A stretch of 7,108 bases of DNA from CAITUY01 sp964611575 (GTDB lineage: Bacteria; Verrucomicrobiota; Kiritimatiellia; CAIKKV01; CAITUY01), in the NCBI GenBank assembly GCA_964611575.1, contig CAZTAJ010000165.1:1-7108 (forward strand). The letters are read 5' to 3'. The notes beneath the pieces are model-generated. The model was given only the letters and a program-made list of their open reading frames with translations, had not been told where the DNA came from and made no database searches. Of the stretch, positions 1 through 5,714 are shown one piece after another. The stretch's first letter is position 1. Every line of letters starts with the position of its first letter. Position numbers and translations under genes: made by a program.

Positions 1-70
1 GCCGACTCCTCAGCCGCTCCCGGAGAACGTGCCGTTGAGTTTTCTGAGGAACTGATTGTCACGGGAGGGG

Positions 71-100
71 TTGTCGGGAGTTGGTGCGTGGTGATATAAT
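71..100 (+). promoter_or_regulatory. Sigma70-type promoter of the bifunctional nuclease gene
   Basis: A perfect TATAAT -10 box lies at 95-100. The best -35 match is TTGTCG at 71-76 (four of six consensus bases) with an 18-base spacer. Transcription would start near 107, leaving a leader of less than 20 bases that holds an AGAAGGG ribosome binding site at 111-117, six bases before the ATG at 124. The -10 box is convincing and the -35 box is only fair. Confidence 0.6.
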
Positions 101-123
101 CCGGGTGCAAAGAAGGGACCGCC

Positions 124-684
124 ATGTTGCTCGTCAAAATCCAGGGCCTGTCGCTTTCAAATATGGGCTTCGTTGTCCTGCTCAAGTCCGAGCAGGATGA
201 ACGGACGCTGCCGATCTTCATCGGGGGCGGCGAGGCGCAGGCGATCGCCATCCACCTGGACAAGGTGGAGATCCCGCGGCCCCTGACTCACGACTTGTTG
301 AAGAATGTGATCGATTGCCTGGAATGCCGCCTGAAACGCGTGGTCGTGAACGACATCGTCGAAAGCACGTTCTACGCCGTGCTGGTGTTCGAGCGCGACG
401 CGGTTGAATTCGAGGTTGATGCGCGCCCGAGCGACGCCATCGCGCTGGCATTGCGATGCGGGGCGCCCATGTACGTGGTCAAGAAGGTCATGGACAAGGC
501 AGGTCTTCTTCTCCAGGCGTCTGACACCGATGCGGAGAAGAAGCCGGATGCCGAGATGGCTCCGACTCCCATGGCCAAACTGCAGCATGAACTCGAACAG
601 GCGGTGCGCCAGGAACGCTATGAGGAGGCGGCCCGGCTGAGGGATGAGATTCGCCGCCTTCAGAAAATCCACGCCAAGAACTAG
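124..684 (+). CDS. Bifunctional nuclease family protein (DUF151/BFN) with C-terminal UVR motif
   Basis: The product is 186 residues. Residues 1-132 form a DUF151/BFN domain, with the family signature DARPSDAIALALR at 99-111 and the N-terminal block with PIFIGGGEAQAIAI near 30-43. A charged linker (about 133-148) leads to a UvrB/UvrC-type UVR helical hairpin at about 151-182 (HELEQAVRQERYEEAARLRD). BFN proteins characterised in plants have nuclease activity on RNA and DNA, and UVR segments usually mediate protein contacts, so a role in nucleic-acid turnover or stress is inferred and not shown. The ATG at 124 is supported by the RBS AGAAGGG with a 6-base spacer and by the start of the domain at residue 1. 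The protein has no signal peptide or membrane segment and should be cytosolic. The gene is monocistronic in this window and converges on the histidine kinase gene across 21 bases, with no obvious terminator between them. Confidence 0.92.
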   Translation: MLLVKIQGLSLSNMGFVVLLKSEQDERTLPIFIGGGEAQAIAIHLDKVEIPRPLTHDLLKNVIDCLECRLKRVVVNDIVESTFYAVLVFERDAVEFEVDARPSDAIALALRCGAPMYVVKKVMDKAGLLLQASDTDAEKKPDAEMAPTPMAKLQHELEQAVRQERYEEAARLRDEIRRLQKIHAKN

Positions 685-705
685 GTGCCGGGCAAGGGCG
701 CCGGG

Positions 706-3009
706 TCAGGGAGGTTCGGCGATCAACCGGCGTACCGTCTGCAGCATGGTGTCGATCTGGTAGGGTTTGGACACCACCCCGCGGAACCCGAATTGTTGGT
801 AGTCGGCCATGACCGGGTCGGTCGAATACCCGCTCGACACGATCGCCTTGACCCGAGGGTTGATTTCCTGCAGGGCCCTGATGGTATCCTTGCCGCCCAT
901 GCCTCCCCGGATGGTCAGATCCAGGATCACGAGGTCGAACGGTTCACCCCGCCGGAAGGCGTCTTCATAGACCTGGAGGGTGGTGGCGCCGTCGGCTGCG
1001 GTCACGACGGCAAACCCGTACCGGGTCAGGATGCGTGAGGCGATCTGCCGGATGGCCTCTTCATCATCCATGAGGAGAATGCGCGCCGGATGTTGCGCGG
1101 CGGAGACGACGGCAACCGGCGATGCCGGCACCGGTTCGGCGGCAGCCGGAAGATAGATGTTGAACGTGGTGCCAATGCCCACTCGCGACTGCACCAGGAT
1201 CTGCCCGCCGTGGTGGCGGATGATCGACAGGCTTGTCGCCAGCCCGAGTCCACTCCCCTTCTGTTTCGTGGTGAAATAGGGATCGAAGATCTTATCGAGA
1301 TTGTGTTCCGGAATGCCGATGCCCGAATCGGTGATCGAGATCTTGATGAATCGTCTGGCGGCCGGCGCCCCGTGCGGCGGGTCGGCCCTGGTGACGTTTT
1401 CCGCGCGAATCACGATGCGTCCGCCGCCCGGCATGGCCTGATCCGCATTGATGATCAGGTTGCGGATCACCTGGCCGATCTGGCCCGGATCCATGTTGAC
1501 GGGCCACAGGTTGGGCGGGAGATGGTATTCCACGCGCGAGGAGGTCCCCCGGATGGCCAGGTCGGCCGTCTCACGGATCACCTCGCCCGGCGGCGCGATT
1601 TGCTTGATGGGCACTCCGCCTTTGGCGAAGGTCAGCAGTTGCAGGGTCAGATCCTTGGCCGCGAGGGCGGCCTGCTCAGCCTCGCCGAGCAGGGCTTGAA
1701 CATCCGGATGGTCTTCGCCGCGCGCCAGCGTGATATTGCCCAGGATGGCCGTGAGCAGATTGTTGAAGTCGTGGGCGATGCCGCCGGCCAGGAACCCCAG
1801 CGATTCCAGCTTTTCCGTGCGCGCCTGCTCCTCCTCAATCCGGAGGGTCTCGGTGACGTCGCGGAAGGCAAACACCATGCCAATGGCCTTGCTGGCGCTG
1901 TCGAAAATGGTGCTGGCTGTTCCGGCTATGGTGCGTGTCCGTTCATGGCGCGGGACGAGCGTCATGGGTTCCGGGCCGTCGGTGCGGGCGTGACCCTGCA
2001 AGGCGTCGGTGAAGACCGCGACGCAGGACGCATGCGTCAGGCGATCCTGCAACCGCACCACGTCCTCGATCCGGCGTCCCAGCGCTTCCTCCTGACTCCA
2101 GCCGGTCAGTGCTTCGGCGCCCTTGTTGAGCACCTGAATCAGTCCCTGCGCATCGGTGGCCACGACGCCGTCGCCGATGTTGCGCAAGGTCACGGCCAGA
2201 CGTTCCTTTTCCGCAGCCAGGCGATCCTCGGCCTGCTTGCGTTCGGTGATGTCGGTGAACGTGACAGCGCACTGGCCGGGGGCGGGCGAATAGGCGTACA
2301 CGCTGTAACACCGTTTGAGGGGCGCCGCAAAGTTCTCGAAATAGACGGGCAGGCCGGTTTGTGCCACGGCGCCGAACTTATCGATCCAGAAGTCCTCGAT
2401 GCCGGGGATGGTGCTGCGCACGGAACGCCCGATCACCTGGTCTCGGCGCAGCCCGGTCATCTTCTCGAAGGCCGGATTCACGTCGAGCAGGAGATAATCG
2501 ATCGGCCGGCCGGCGGCGTCGCAGATGATCTCGTTCAGCGAGAAACCGCTGGCCATTTCCGTGAACAACAGCCGATAGCGCGCCTCACTTTCCCGCAGGC
2601 GGTCTTCGGTGAGCTTCTGTTCGGTGATGTCTTCGACCATGCCCAGTCCAAAGACCGGCTCTCCCTTTGCGTCGCGGATCATGCAGGCGTGCAGGCGCGC
2701 CCACAAGAAGGATCCGTCCTTGCGACGATAGCGTTTTACAGTCCTGAGCCGGGTGTCGTGGCTGCCGGGACGCTGGCTCTCCGTGAGGGATCGTTGTTCG
2801 GTGGGCCAGTCGTCGGGGTGGCTGAGTTCCTCCACCGTCAGGCGCCGGAGTTCGTCAGCCGTGTACCCCAGCATGTTGCGGAACGCGTCATTGGCTTCGA
2901 TGAGGGTTCCGTCAAGAGCGGACAGGGCGATGCCGATGACGGATTGGTCGAAAATGTTCCGGAAGAGTTGAGCCCGGCCTCCCAGTATTTTTGGATCGTC
3001 AGCCATCAT
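706..3009 (-). CDS. Soluble hybrid sensor histidine kinase, PAS-PAS-PAS-HisKA-HATPase_c-REC
   Basis: The protein is 767 residues from the chosen ATG. Three PAS domains occupy roughly 13-133, 143-258 and 268-388. The first two end in DITE(Q/R)K and the third in DVTE, typical PAS/PAC exits. The phosphoacceptor H-box GGIAHDFNN has its His at 413. The N-box NLIINADQAM (about 517-526), G1 DSGIGIP (561-567), F-box FDPYFTTK (575-582) and G2 GSGLGLA (585-591) follow. A C-terminal receiver has acidic DD at 648-649, phosphoacceptor Asp at 697 (VILDL), SS near 725-726 and Lys at 748 (SKPY). No membrane segment is seen, so it senses a cytosolic or diffusible cue through PAS. Start choice: ATG at 3009 has GGAGG eight bases upstream, while an in-frame ATG at 3060 has no RBS and would add 17 atypical residues. 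No separate output regulator is encoded nearby, so its partner is unknown. The usual Pro after the phospho-Asp motif (DLTxPGGMGG in many relatives) is Arg here. Confidence 0.93.
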   Translation of the reverse strand: MMADDPKILGGRAQLFRNIFDQSVIGIALSALDGTLIEANDAFRNMLGYTADELRRLTVEELSHPDDWPTEQRSLTESQRPGSHDTRLRTVKRYRRKDGSFLWARLHACMIRDAKGEPVFGLGMVEDITEQKLTEDRLRESEARYRLLFTEMASGFSLNEIICDAAGRPIDYLLLDVNPAFEKMTGLRRDQVIGRSVRSTIPGIEDFWIDKFGAVAQTGLPVYFENFAAPLKRCYSVYAYSPAPGQCAVTFTDITERKQAEDRLAAEKERLAVTLRNIGDGVVATDAQGLIQVLNKGAEALTGWSQEEALGRRIEDVVRLQDRLTHASCVAVFTDALQGHARTDGPEPMTLVPRHERTRTIAGTASTIFDSASKAIGMVFAFRDVTETLRIEEEQARTEKLESLGFLAGGIAHDFNNLLTAILGNITLARGEDHPDVQALLGEAEQAALAAKDLTLQLLTFAKGGVPIKQIAPPGEVIRETADLAIRGTSSRVEYHLPPNLWPVNMDPGQIGQVIRNLIINADQAMPGGGRIVIRAENVTRADPPHGAPAARRFIKISITDSGIGIPEHNLDKIFDPYFTTKQKGSGLGLATSLSIIRHHGGQILVQSRVGIGTTFNIYLPAAAEPVPASPVAVVSAAQHPARILLMDDEEAIRQIASRILTRYGFAVVTAADGATTLQVYEDAFRRGEPFDLVILDLTIRGGMGGKDTIRALQEINPRVKAIVSSGYSTDPVMADYQQFGFRGVVSKPYQIDTMLQTVRRLIAEPP

Positions 3010-3169
3010 GCCAAGCGCCTCCGCCGCATTTGAAACAGCCCGAAACAAATAGCATTTCATGGCAGCAAGGGAAAAACTATTCTACATCCCCAGGGCGTTT
3101 TCTCTTCAAGGGGGATTCCCCTCCGCCCGATTGTGTGCTAAGAAAGCGGTCAAAGCGGGTTCATGGACG
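3010..3169. promoter_or_regulatory. Divergent promoter region between the kinase and acyltransferase genes
   Basis: These 160 bases separate the two divergent start codons and must carry both promoters if the starts chosen here are right. The kinase RBS is GGAGG (complement of 3018-3022). For the kinase, the best minus-strand pair is TAGAAT (complement of 3079-3084) with TTGAAG (complement of 3104-3109), but the spacer is 19 bases. For the acyltransferase, TATTCT at 3078-3083 is only a partial -10 match with no fair -35, and it overlaps the minus-strand -10. No operator palindrome stands out. Confidence 0.3.
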
Positions 3170-4072
3170 ATGCTGAAGTACTCCCTGTTCAGAGTAGCGG
3201 AAGGGTTAAGCCGGGCGATCCCGCGGCCCTTTGCGTATTGGATCAGTCTGCGCGTGGCAGATGTGTATTTCTTCTCTGACCGGCGTGGGCGCGAAGCGGT
3301 CGTCGCCAATCTGGGGCGCGTCATGAATTCCGGCGGTCGGTCGGCTACGGCCTCCCAGATCCGGCTGGCCGCCCGCCGGACGTTCCATCACTTCGGGAAA
3401 TACGTGGTCGATTTCTTCCGGTTTGCGCGATTGGGCGCGGACGACATCCGGCGCCTGGTGACTATCGACCACCCGGAATATGTTGAGCAGTCCCTCGCGT
3501 TGGGCAAGGGGGTCATTTTGGTGACGGCCCATCTGGGAAACTGGGAACTGGGAGGGGCGGTGCTGGCGGGGCTGGGGTATCCCATCAATGCCGTGGTGCT
3601 GGAGCAGCGATCGGCCAAATTGAACAAATTCTTTCAGCACTACCGCCGCCGGCGCGGGATGGCGGTCATTCCCCTGGGGCACGCGGTGCCGGAGTTGATC
3701 CGGGCCTTGCGGCGCCGTGAGTGCGTGGCGCTGCTGGCCGATCGCGATTACTCGCGACGCACCGATTTCGCCACGTTTTGCGGGGCTTCCGCCTGCCTGC
3801 CGCGCGGCCCGGTGTGGCTGGCGGAGAAGACGGGGGCGCCGATTGTGCCCGGCTTTCTCATCCGCCGGGAGGACGAGACGTTCGAGATGCGTTTCTACAC
3901 GCCGATCCATCCCGGGGGGAAGACCGCCGAGCAGATGCAGCGGGAGGTTTGCGCGGTCCTGGAAGACGCGATCCTGCGTAACCCGGACCAGTGGTTCATG
4001 TTCGAACGCGTTTGGGACGGCCAGAGCTATGGGCAGGCCAGCCATTCAGGCAGGGAGGGCTCCAGGGAATGA
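3170..4072 (+). CDS. LpxL/HtrB-family lysophospholipid (lipid A-type) acyltransferase
   Basis: From the chosen ATG the product is 300 residues, the usual length for LpxL/LpxM/HtrB-type acyltransferases. These transfer an acyl chain to lipid A precursors or related envelope lipids at the inner face of the inner membrane. The catalytic HX4E motif is HLGNWE (His at 121, Glu at 126). Further family hallmarks are LLADRD (about 188-193), the RGPVWLAEKTGAPIVPGF block (about 212-228) and the C-terminal NPDQWFMFERVW (about 271-282). The N-terminus has the expected weakly hydrophobic, membrane-associating segment (FAYWISLRVADVYFF). An in-frame ATG at 3059 would add 37 residues that do not look like the family and would overlap the divergent promoter region. 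The start at 3170 fits the domain, but its RBS is weak (AGCGGG). The gene overlaps the downstream glycosyltransferase by ATGA, so the two are probably co-translated. The exact acceptor cannot be read from the sequence. Confidence 0.9.
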   Translation: MLKYSLFRVAEGLSRAIPRPFAYWISLRVADVYFFSDRRGREAVVANLGRVMNSGGRSATASQIRLAARRTFHHFGKYVVDFFRFARLGADDIRRLVTIDHPEYVEQSLALGKGVILVTAHLGNWELGGAVLAGLGYPINAVVLEQRSAKLNKFFQHYRRRRGMAVIPLGHAVPELIRALRRRECVALLADRDYSRRTDFATFCGASACLPRGPVWLAEKTGAPIVPGFLIRREDETFEMRFYTPIHPGGKTAEQMQREVCAVLEDAILRNPDQWFMFERVWDGQSYGQASHSGREGSRE

Positions 4073-4776
4073 CGATGTCGTCCGCACGTGAGTCACGGCG
4101 TGGATGTGTTGTCATCCCGGCGCTGAACGAGGAACACCGGATTGCCGAGGTGGTCCGACGCGTGAAGGGGCACGTTCCCGAGGTGATCGTTATCGATGAC
4201 GGTTCACGGGATGGCACGGCGCGGGAGGCCGCGGCGGCCGGCGCCGTGGTGCTGAAGCACGACGCCAACCGCGGCAAGGGCGCGGCGCTGGAAACGGGGT
4301 TCCGGTATGTCCGCGACCGGGGCTTCGACTTCGTCATCACCCTGGACGGCGACGGGCAGCACGACCCGGCCGATCTGCCGCGTTTCATTGAAGCCCACCA
4401 GCGGACGGCGGTGCCGGTCCTGGTGGGGAACCGCATGGCTGACACGGGCCGCATGCCGCTGTTACGACGGCTGACCAACGAATTCATGAGTTGGCTATTG
4501 AGTCGGGAGATGGGGCAGTCCGTGCCCGACACCCAGTGCGGGTACCGGTTATTCCGATGTGATGTGATTCCGCTTGTGTCGGCCGAATCGACGCGTTTTG
4601 CCGCCGAGTCGGAGGTTCTTCTGCAACTGGCTGACCAGGGCGTGCAGATCGGCTCGGTGCCGGTTGCCACGATCTACCGGGACGAGAAGAGCAAGATCAA
4701 TCCGTTCAAGGACACCCTGCGATTTTTCAGCATGCTGCGCCGGTATCGGCGCCGCAGGACCCGAGCGCGTGCGTGA
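4069..4776 (+). CDS. Family 2 glycosyltransferase, dolichyl/polyprenyl-phosphate sugar synthase-like
   Basis: The product is 235 residues with a GT-A fold of the DPM/DPG-synthase type. The sequence shows VVIPALNEE (14-22), VIDDGSRDGT (41-50) for nucleotide-sugar binding, NRGKGAALETGF (67-78), and the metal-binding DGDGQHD (93-99). QCGYRLF (156-162) and FAAESEVLL (177-185) belong to the acceptor-side active site, and YRDEKSKINPFKDTLRFF (203-220) is typical of the family's C-terminus. No C-terminal transmembrane anchor is seen, only a basic tail (RRYRRRRTRARA) that could contact phospholipid. The likely reaction is transfer of a sugar from a nucleotide donor to a polyprenyl phosphate or membrane lipid. 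The start at 4069 overlaps the upstream stop as ATGA and has GGGAGGG (4053-4059) nine bases before it. A longer in-frame ATG at 3991 lies wholly within the upstream gene and adds non-family sequence. Donor and acceptor cannot be assigned. Confidence 0.9.
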   Translation: MTMSSARESRRGCVVIPALNEEHRIAEVVRRVKGHVPEVIVIDDGSRDGTAREAAAAGAVVLKHDANRGKGAALETGFRYVRDRGFDFVITLDGDGQHDPADLPRFIEAHQRTAVPVLVGNRMADTGRMPLLRRLTNEFMSWLLSREMGQSVPDTQCGYRLFRCDVIPLVSAESTRFAAESEVLLQLADQGVQIGSVPVATIYRDEKSKINPFKDTLRFFSMLRRYRRRRTRARA

Positions 4777-4797
4777 CGGTGGTTCCCGCGAAAACCT

Positions 4798-4825
4798 TTG
4801 ACACCCGGGGCGATTTGGCTATGCT
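4798..4825 (+). promoter_or_regulatory. Sigma70 promoter of tRNA-Pro
   Basis: A perfect TTGACA -35 box at 4798-4803 and TATGCT -10 box at 4820-4825 (four of six) are separated by 16 bases. Initiation near 4832 would leave a 5' leader of roughly 14 bases before the mature tRNA at 4846. The promoter lies just past the glycosyltransferase stop (4776), so the tRNA has its own transcription unit. Confidence 0.7.
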
Positions 4826-4845
4826 TCGTGGGCTTTTTGGTCAGT

Positions 4846-4922
4846 CGGGGTGTAGCGCAGACTGGTAGCGCGTTTGGTTCGGGACCAAAAGGTCGCGGGT
4901 TCAAATCCCGCCGCCCCGACCA
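4846..4922 (+). tRNA. tRNA-Pro (anticodon CGG), CCA encoded
   Basis: The full cloverleaf can be drawn by hand. The acceptor stem is 4846-4852 with 4912-4918, including one T-G pair and the C1-G72 pair typical of bacterial tRNA-Pro. The D-stem GCGC is 4855-4858 with 4868-4871. The anticodon stem TTTGG/CCAAA is 4873-4877 with 4885-4889, and the loop TTCGGGA has anticodon CGG at 4880-4882. The T-stem GCGGG/CCCGC is 4895-4899 with 4907-4911, with loop TTCAAAT. The discriminator is A4919 and CCA is encoded at 4920-4922. It decodes CCG. The 3' end marks a change from chromosomal genes to phage-like genes, so it is a plausible integration target. Confidence 0.97.
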
Positions 4923-4946
4923 TTTCTTGATCGCATAACATCACAA

Positions 4947-4970
4947 AATACCCTGCAAATACAGGGTATT
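4947..4970 (+). terminator. Hairpin after tRNA-Pro, candidate terminator
   Basis: AATACCCTG at 4947-4955 pairs perfectly with CAGGGTATT at 4962-4970 around the 6-base loop CAAATA. A looser outer arm TCACA/TGTGA (4941-4945 with 4976-4980) can extend it. It starts 25 bases after the tRNA. The tract after it on the plus strand (ATTATCAC) is a poor U-run. On the minus strand it is followed by TTGTGATG, so it could also serve weakly in that direction. Confidence 0.4.
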
Positions 4971-5033
4971 ATCACTGTGAGGCCCGTGCGATCACCCTTT
5001 CTTATCTCCTCCGAAATTCAGCTCGATTCCCTT

Positions 5034-5069
5034 CTGTGGTTACCACAGTTTTGACCACAGTTACCACAG
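5034..5069. repeat. ACCACAG heptamer cluster with one inverted copy
   Basis: ACCACAG occurs directly at 5042-5048, 5054-5060 and 5063-5069, and inverted (CTGTGGT) at 5034-5040. The first pair makes a perfect 7-bp-arm palindrome around a single T. TTACCACAGT itself occurs twice (5040-5049 and 5061-5070). Spacing between direct copies is 12 and then 9 bases, so it is not a strict iteron array. It may be a protein-binding site near the edge of the element. The copies also fall in frame on the minus strand, reading TVVTVVKTVVTT, so they could be the tail of a decayed coding region. Confidence 0.55.
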
Positions 5070-5077
5070 TCTTTCGG

Positions 5078-5126
5078 AAATAAAAAAGTGAGTGTTTAGG
5101 ACGGGGTCGAACACGCCCCTTCACTT
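5078..5126 (-). terminator. Rho-independent terminator of the right-hand minus-strand operon
   Basis: On the minus strand AAGTGA (complement of 5121-5126) pairs with TCACTT (complement of 5086-5091), which runs into a T-rich tract ending TTTTTTATTT (complement of 5078-5087). Inside the stem, GTGTT/AACAC (5110-5114 with 5092-5096) or alternatively GGGGC/ACCCC-type pairing (5115-5119 with 5103-5107) can add strength. It lies about 90 bases beyond the stop of the NlpC/P60-like gene and is correctly placed to end the five-gene operon. Confidence 0.5.
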
Positions 5127-5148
5127 GAGCGGAGTTTCCGCCACTTGA
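5122..5148. repeat. CACTTGA direct repeat flanking a small hairpin
   Basis: CACTTGA occurs at 5122-5128 and 5142-5148. Between them GCGGA (5129-5133) and TCCGC (5137-5141) form a perfect 5-bp hairpin with loop GTT. The first copy also supplies the 5' arm of the terminator described at 5078-5126, so on the minus strand the two copies offer alternative 5' arms for it. Confidence 0.45.
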
Positions 5149-5167
5149 ACCGCGTGTACCATGACAA

Positions 5168-5210
5168 CGTGACGCCCAGGAACCGCACGCCAGCATGCAC
5201 CGGCGTCACG
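5168..5210. repeat. 9-bp inverted repeat just downstream of the NlpC/P60-like gene
   Basis: CGTGACGCC (5168-5176) and GGCGTCACG (5202-5210) are perfect reverse complements separated by 25 bases, which contain the palindrome GCATGC (5193-5198). The repeat begins seven bases beyond the stop codon at 5217-5219 on the minus strand. It could be a 3' stabilising stem on the operon transcript or a binding site. It has no T-tract, so it is not itself a typical terminator. Confidence 0.45.
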
Positions 5211-5216
5211 CTCACC

Positions 5217-5714
5217 TCACGCAACCATGCAGACTCGGCTGACCTCGGCATCATCCAACCGACGCAAGCGAGGACTCGCCGCCAACAGGCCGGGGAAGGT
5301 CTTTTGCGCAGACAACTCCAGCAACGGCCATCCCGCCGCGATGAACCCGGCCGCGACCAGTTCAGAACAGAACCAGGCATGATCCTCAACCGGCGCCCGC
5401 CGGGACACAAACCGGAATACGCCTTGCCAGTCATACCGGCATCCGACCTTTGACCGACAGAACGCCTCAACGGCCACGGCCTGCTCCGGCGTCAGGTCCG
5501 GGATCGCGAAGACATCGACCGGCGTCTTGTCGTTGTGCTGGGCGAGCAGGCACGGGACCTCCCGGACCTGCCCCTTGAACGCCCCGCCGGCCCAGGCCTC
5601 AATGACCGTGAACCGCGATGTGATCAGCGCCGCGTGACTGTACTCGCTCCAATTGAGCCACCGAATCGCCCGGCTCATCGCGGACGTGCCCTTGTAGAGT
5701 GCGATGTAGATCAT
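5217..5714 (-). CDS. Permuted NlpC/P60-like (YiiX/papain-fold) amidase or peptidase
   Basis: The product is 165 residues. The pattern is that of circularly permuted papain-like enzymes (YiiX/YaeF and LRAT-related groups). The catalytic His is early, in NWSEYSHAALI (His 27), followed by an acidic residue in TVIEAW (Glu 39). YDW sits at 94-96, and the likely nucleophile Cys 116 is in WFCSELVAAGF, near the C-terminus. In related phage and bacterial proteins the fold cleaves peptidoglycan peptides or other amide bonds, but the substrate here cannot be read. No signal peptide is present, so envelope access would need a holin-like partner or delivery by a particle. The ATG at 5714 is preceded by GGGGGA and overlaps the TGA of the upstream one-TM gene (ATGA), so the two are translationally coupled. 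It is the last gene of the minus-strand operon. A longer open frame to 5933 is mostly shadow of the upstream gene. Confidence 0.75.
   Translation of the reverse strand: MIYIALYKGTSAMSRAIRWLNWSEYSHAALITSRFTVIEAWAGGAFKGQVREVPCLLAQHNDKTPVDVFAIPDLTPEQAVAVEAFCRSKVGCRYDWQGVFRFVSRRAPVEDHAWFCSELVAAGFIAAGWPLLELSAQKTFPGLLAASPRLRRLDDAEVSRVCMVA

Larger units (their letters stand above)
4923..5216. other. Gene-poor junction between tRNA-Pro and the phage-like operon
   Basis: These 294 bases hold no convincing gene. The first 60 bases after the tRNA (4921-4980) and the stretch 5041-5100 are each about 37% GC by hand count, well below the GC-rich genes on both sides. The region holds a hairpin (4947-4970), a heptamer repeat cluster (5034-5069), a minus-strand terminator (5078-5126), a small hairpin flanked by direct repeats (5122-5148) and a 9-bp inverted repeat (5168-5210). 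The position, composition and density of repeats would suit the edge of an integrated element, but the second attachment-site copy that would prove it is not in the window. Confidence 0.6.

Noticed and set aside
2..55. Short open frame ending in TGA at 53-55, possibly the C-terminus of an upstream gene (reads PTPQPLPENVPLSFLRN)
   Set aside because: It is only 17 codons, and another frame is also open to 99, so neither can be supported as coding.
684..702. Hairpin GGTGCC/GGCGCC between the convergent nuclease and kinase genes as a bidirectional terminator
   Set aside because: It is only a 6-bp stem with one G-T pair, and no T-tract follows on either strand.
1090..3033. 647-codon open frame on the plus strand, antisense to the sensor kinase
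   Set aside because: It mirrors the kinase gene in a GC-rich codon setting, has no RBS or recognisable domain, and its translation has the Arg/Gly/His-rich composition of a shadow frame. The opposite strand carries every kinase motif.
3059..3169. 37-residue N-terminal extension of the acyltransferase from an ATG at 3059
   Set aside because: There is no RBS, the extension is not family-like, and it would cover the divergent promoter region. The ATG at 3170 matches the family N-terminus.
5034..5069. DnaA boxes or a replication origin
   Set aside because: The heptamer lacks the TTATNCACA form, spacing is irregular, and there is no rep gene or AT-rich unwinding element nearby.
5103..5119. tRNA T-arm-like sequence (TTCGA in a G/C stem on the minus strand), considered as a tRNA fragment or second attachment site
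   Set aside because: The stem does not pair in T-arm register and it does not match the tRNA-Pro 3' end at 4895-4922. It is better explained as part of the terminator.
5096..5254. Small minus-strand frame (from ATG pair 5254/5251) after the papain-like gene, with a protein-like stretch ending at 5096
   Set aside because: It has no RBS, overlaps the end of the enzyme gene, and its stop lies inside the terminator stem. It also runs across the inverted repeat at 5168-5210.
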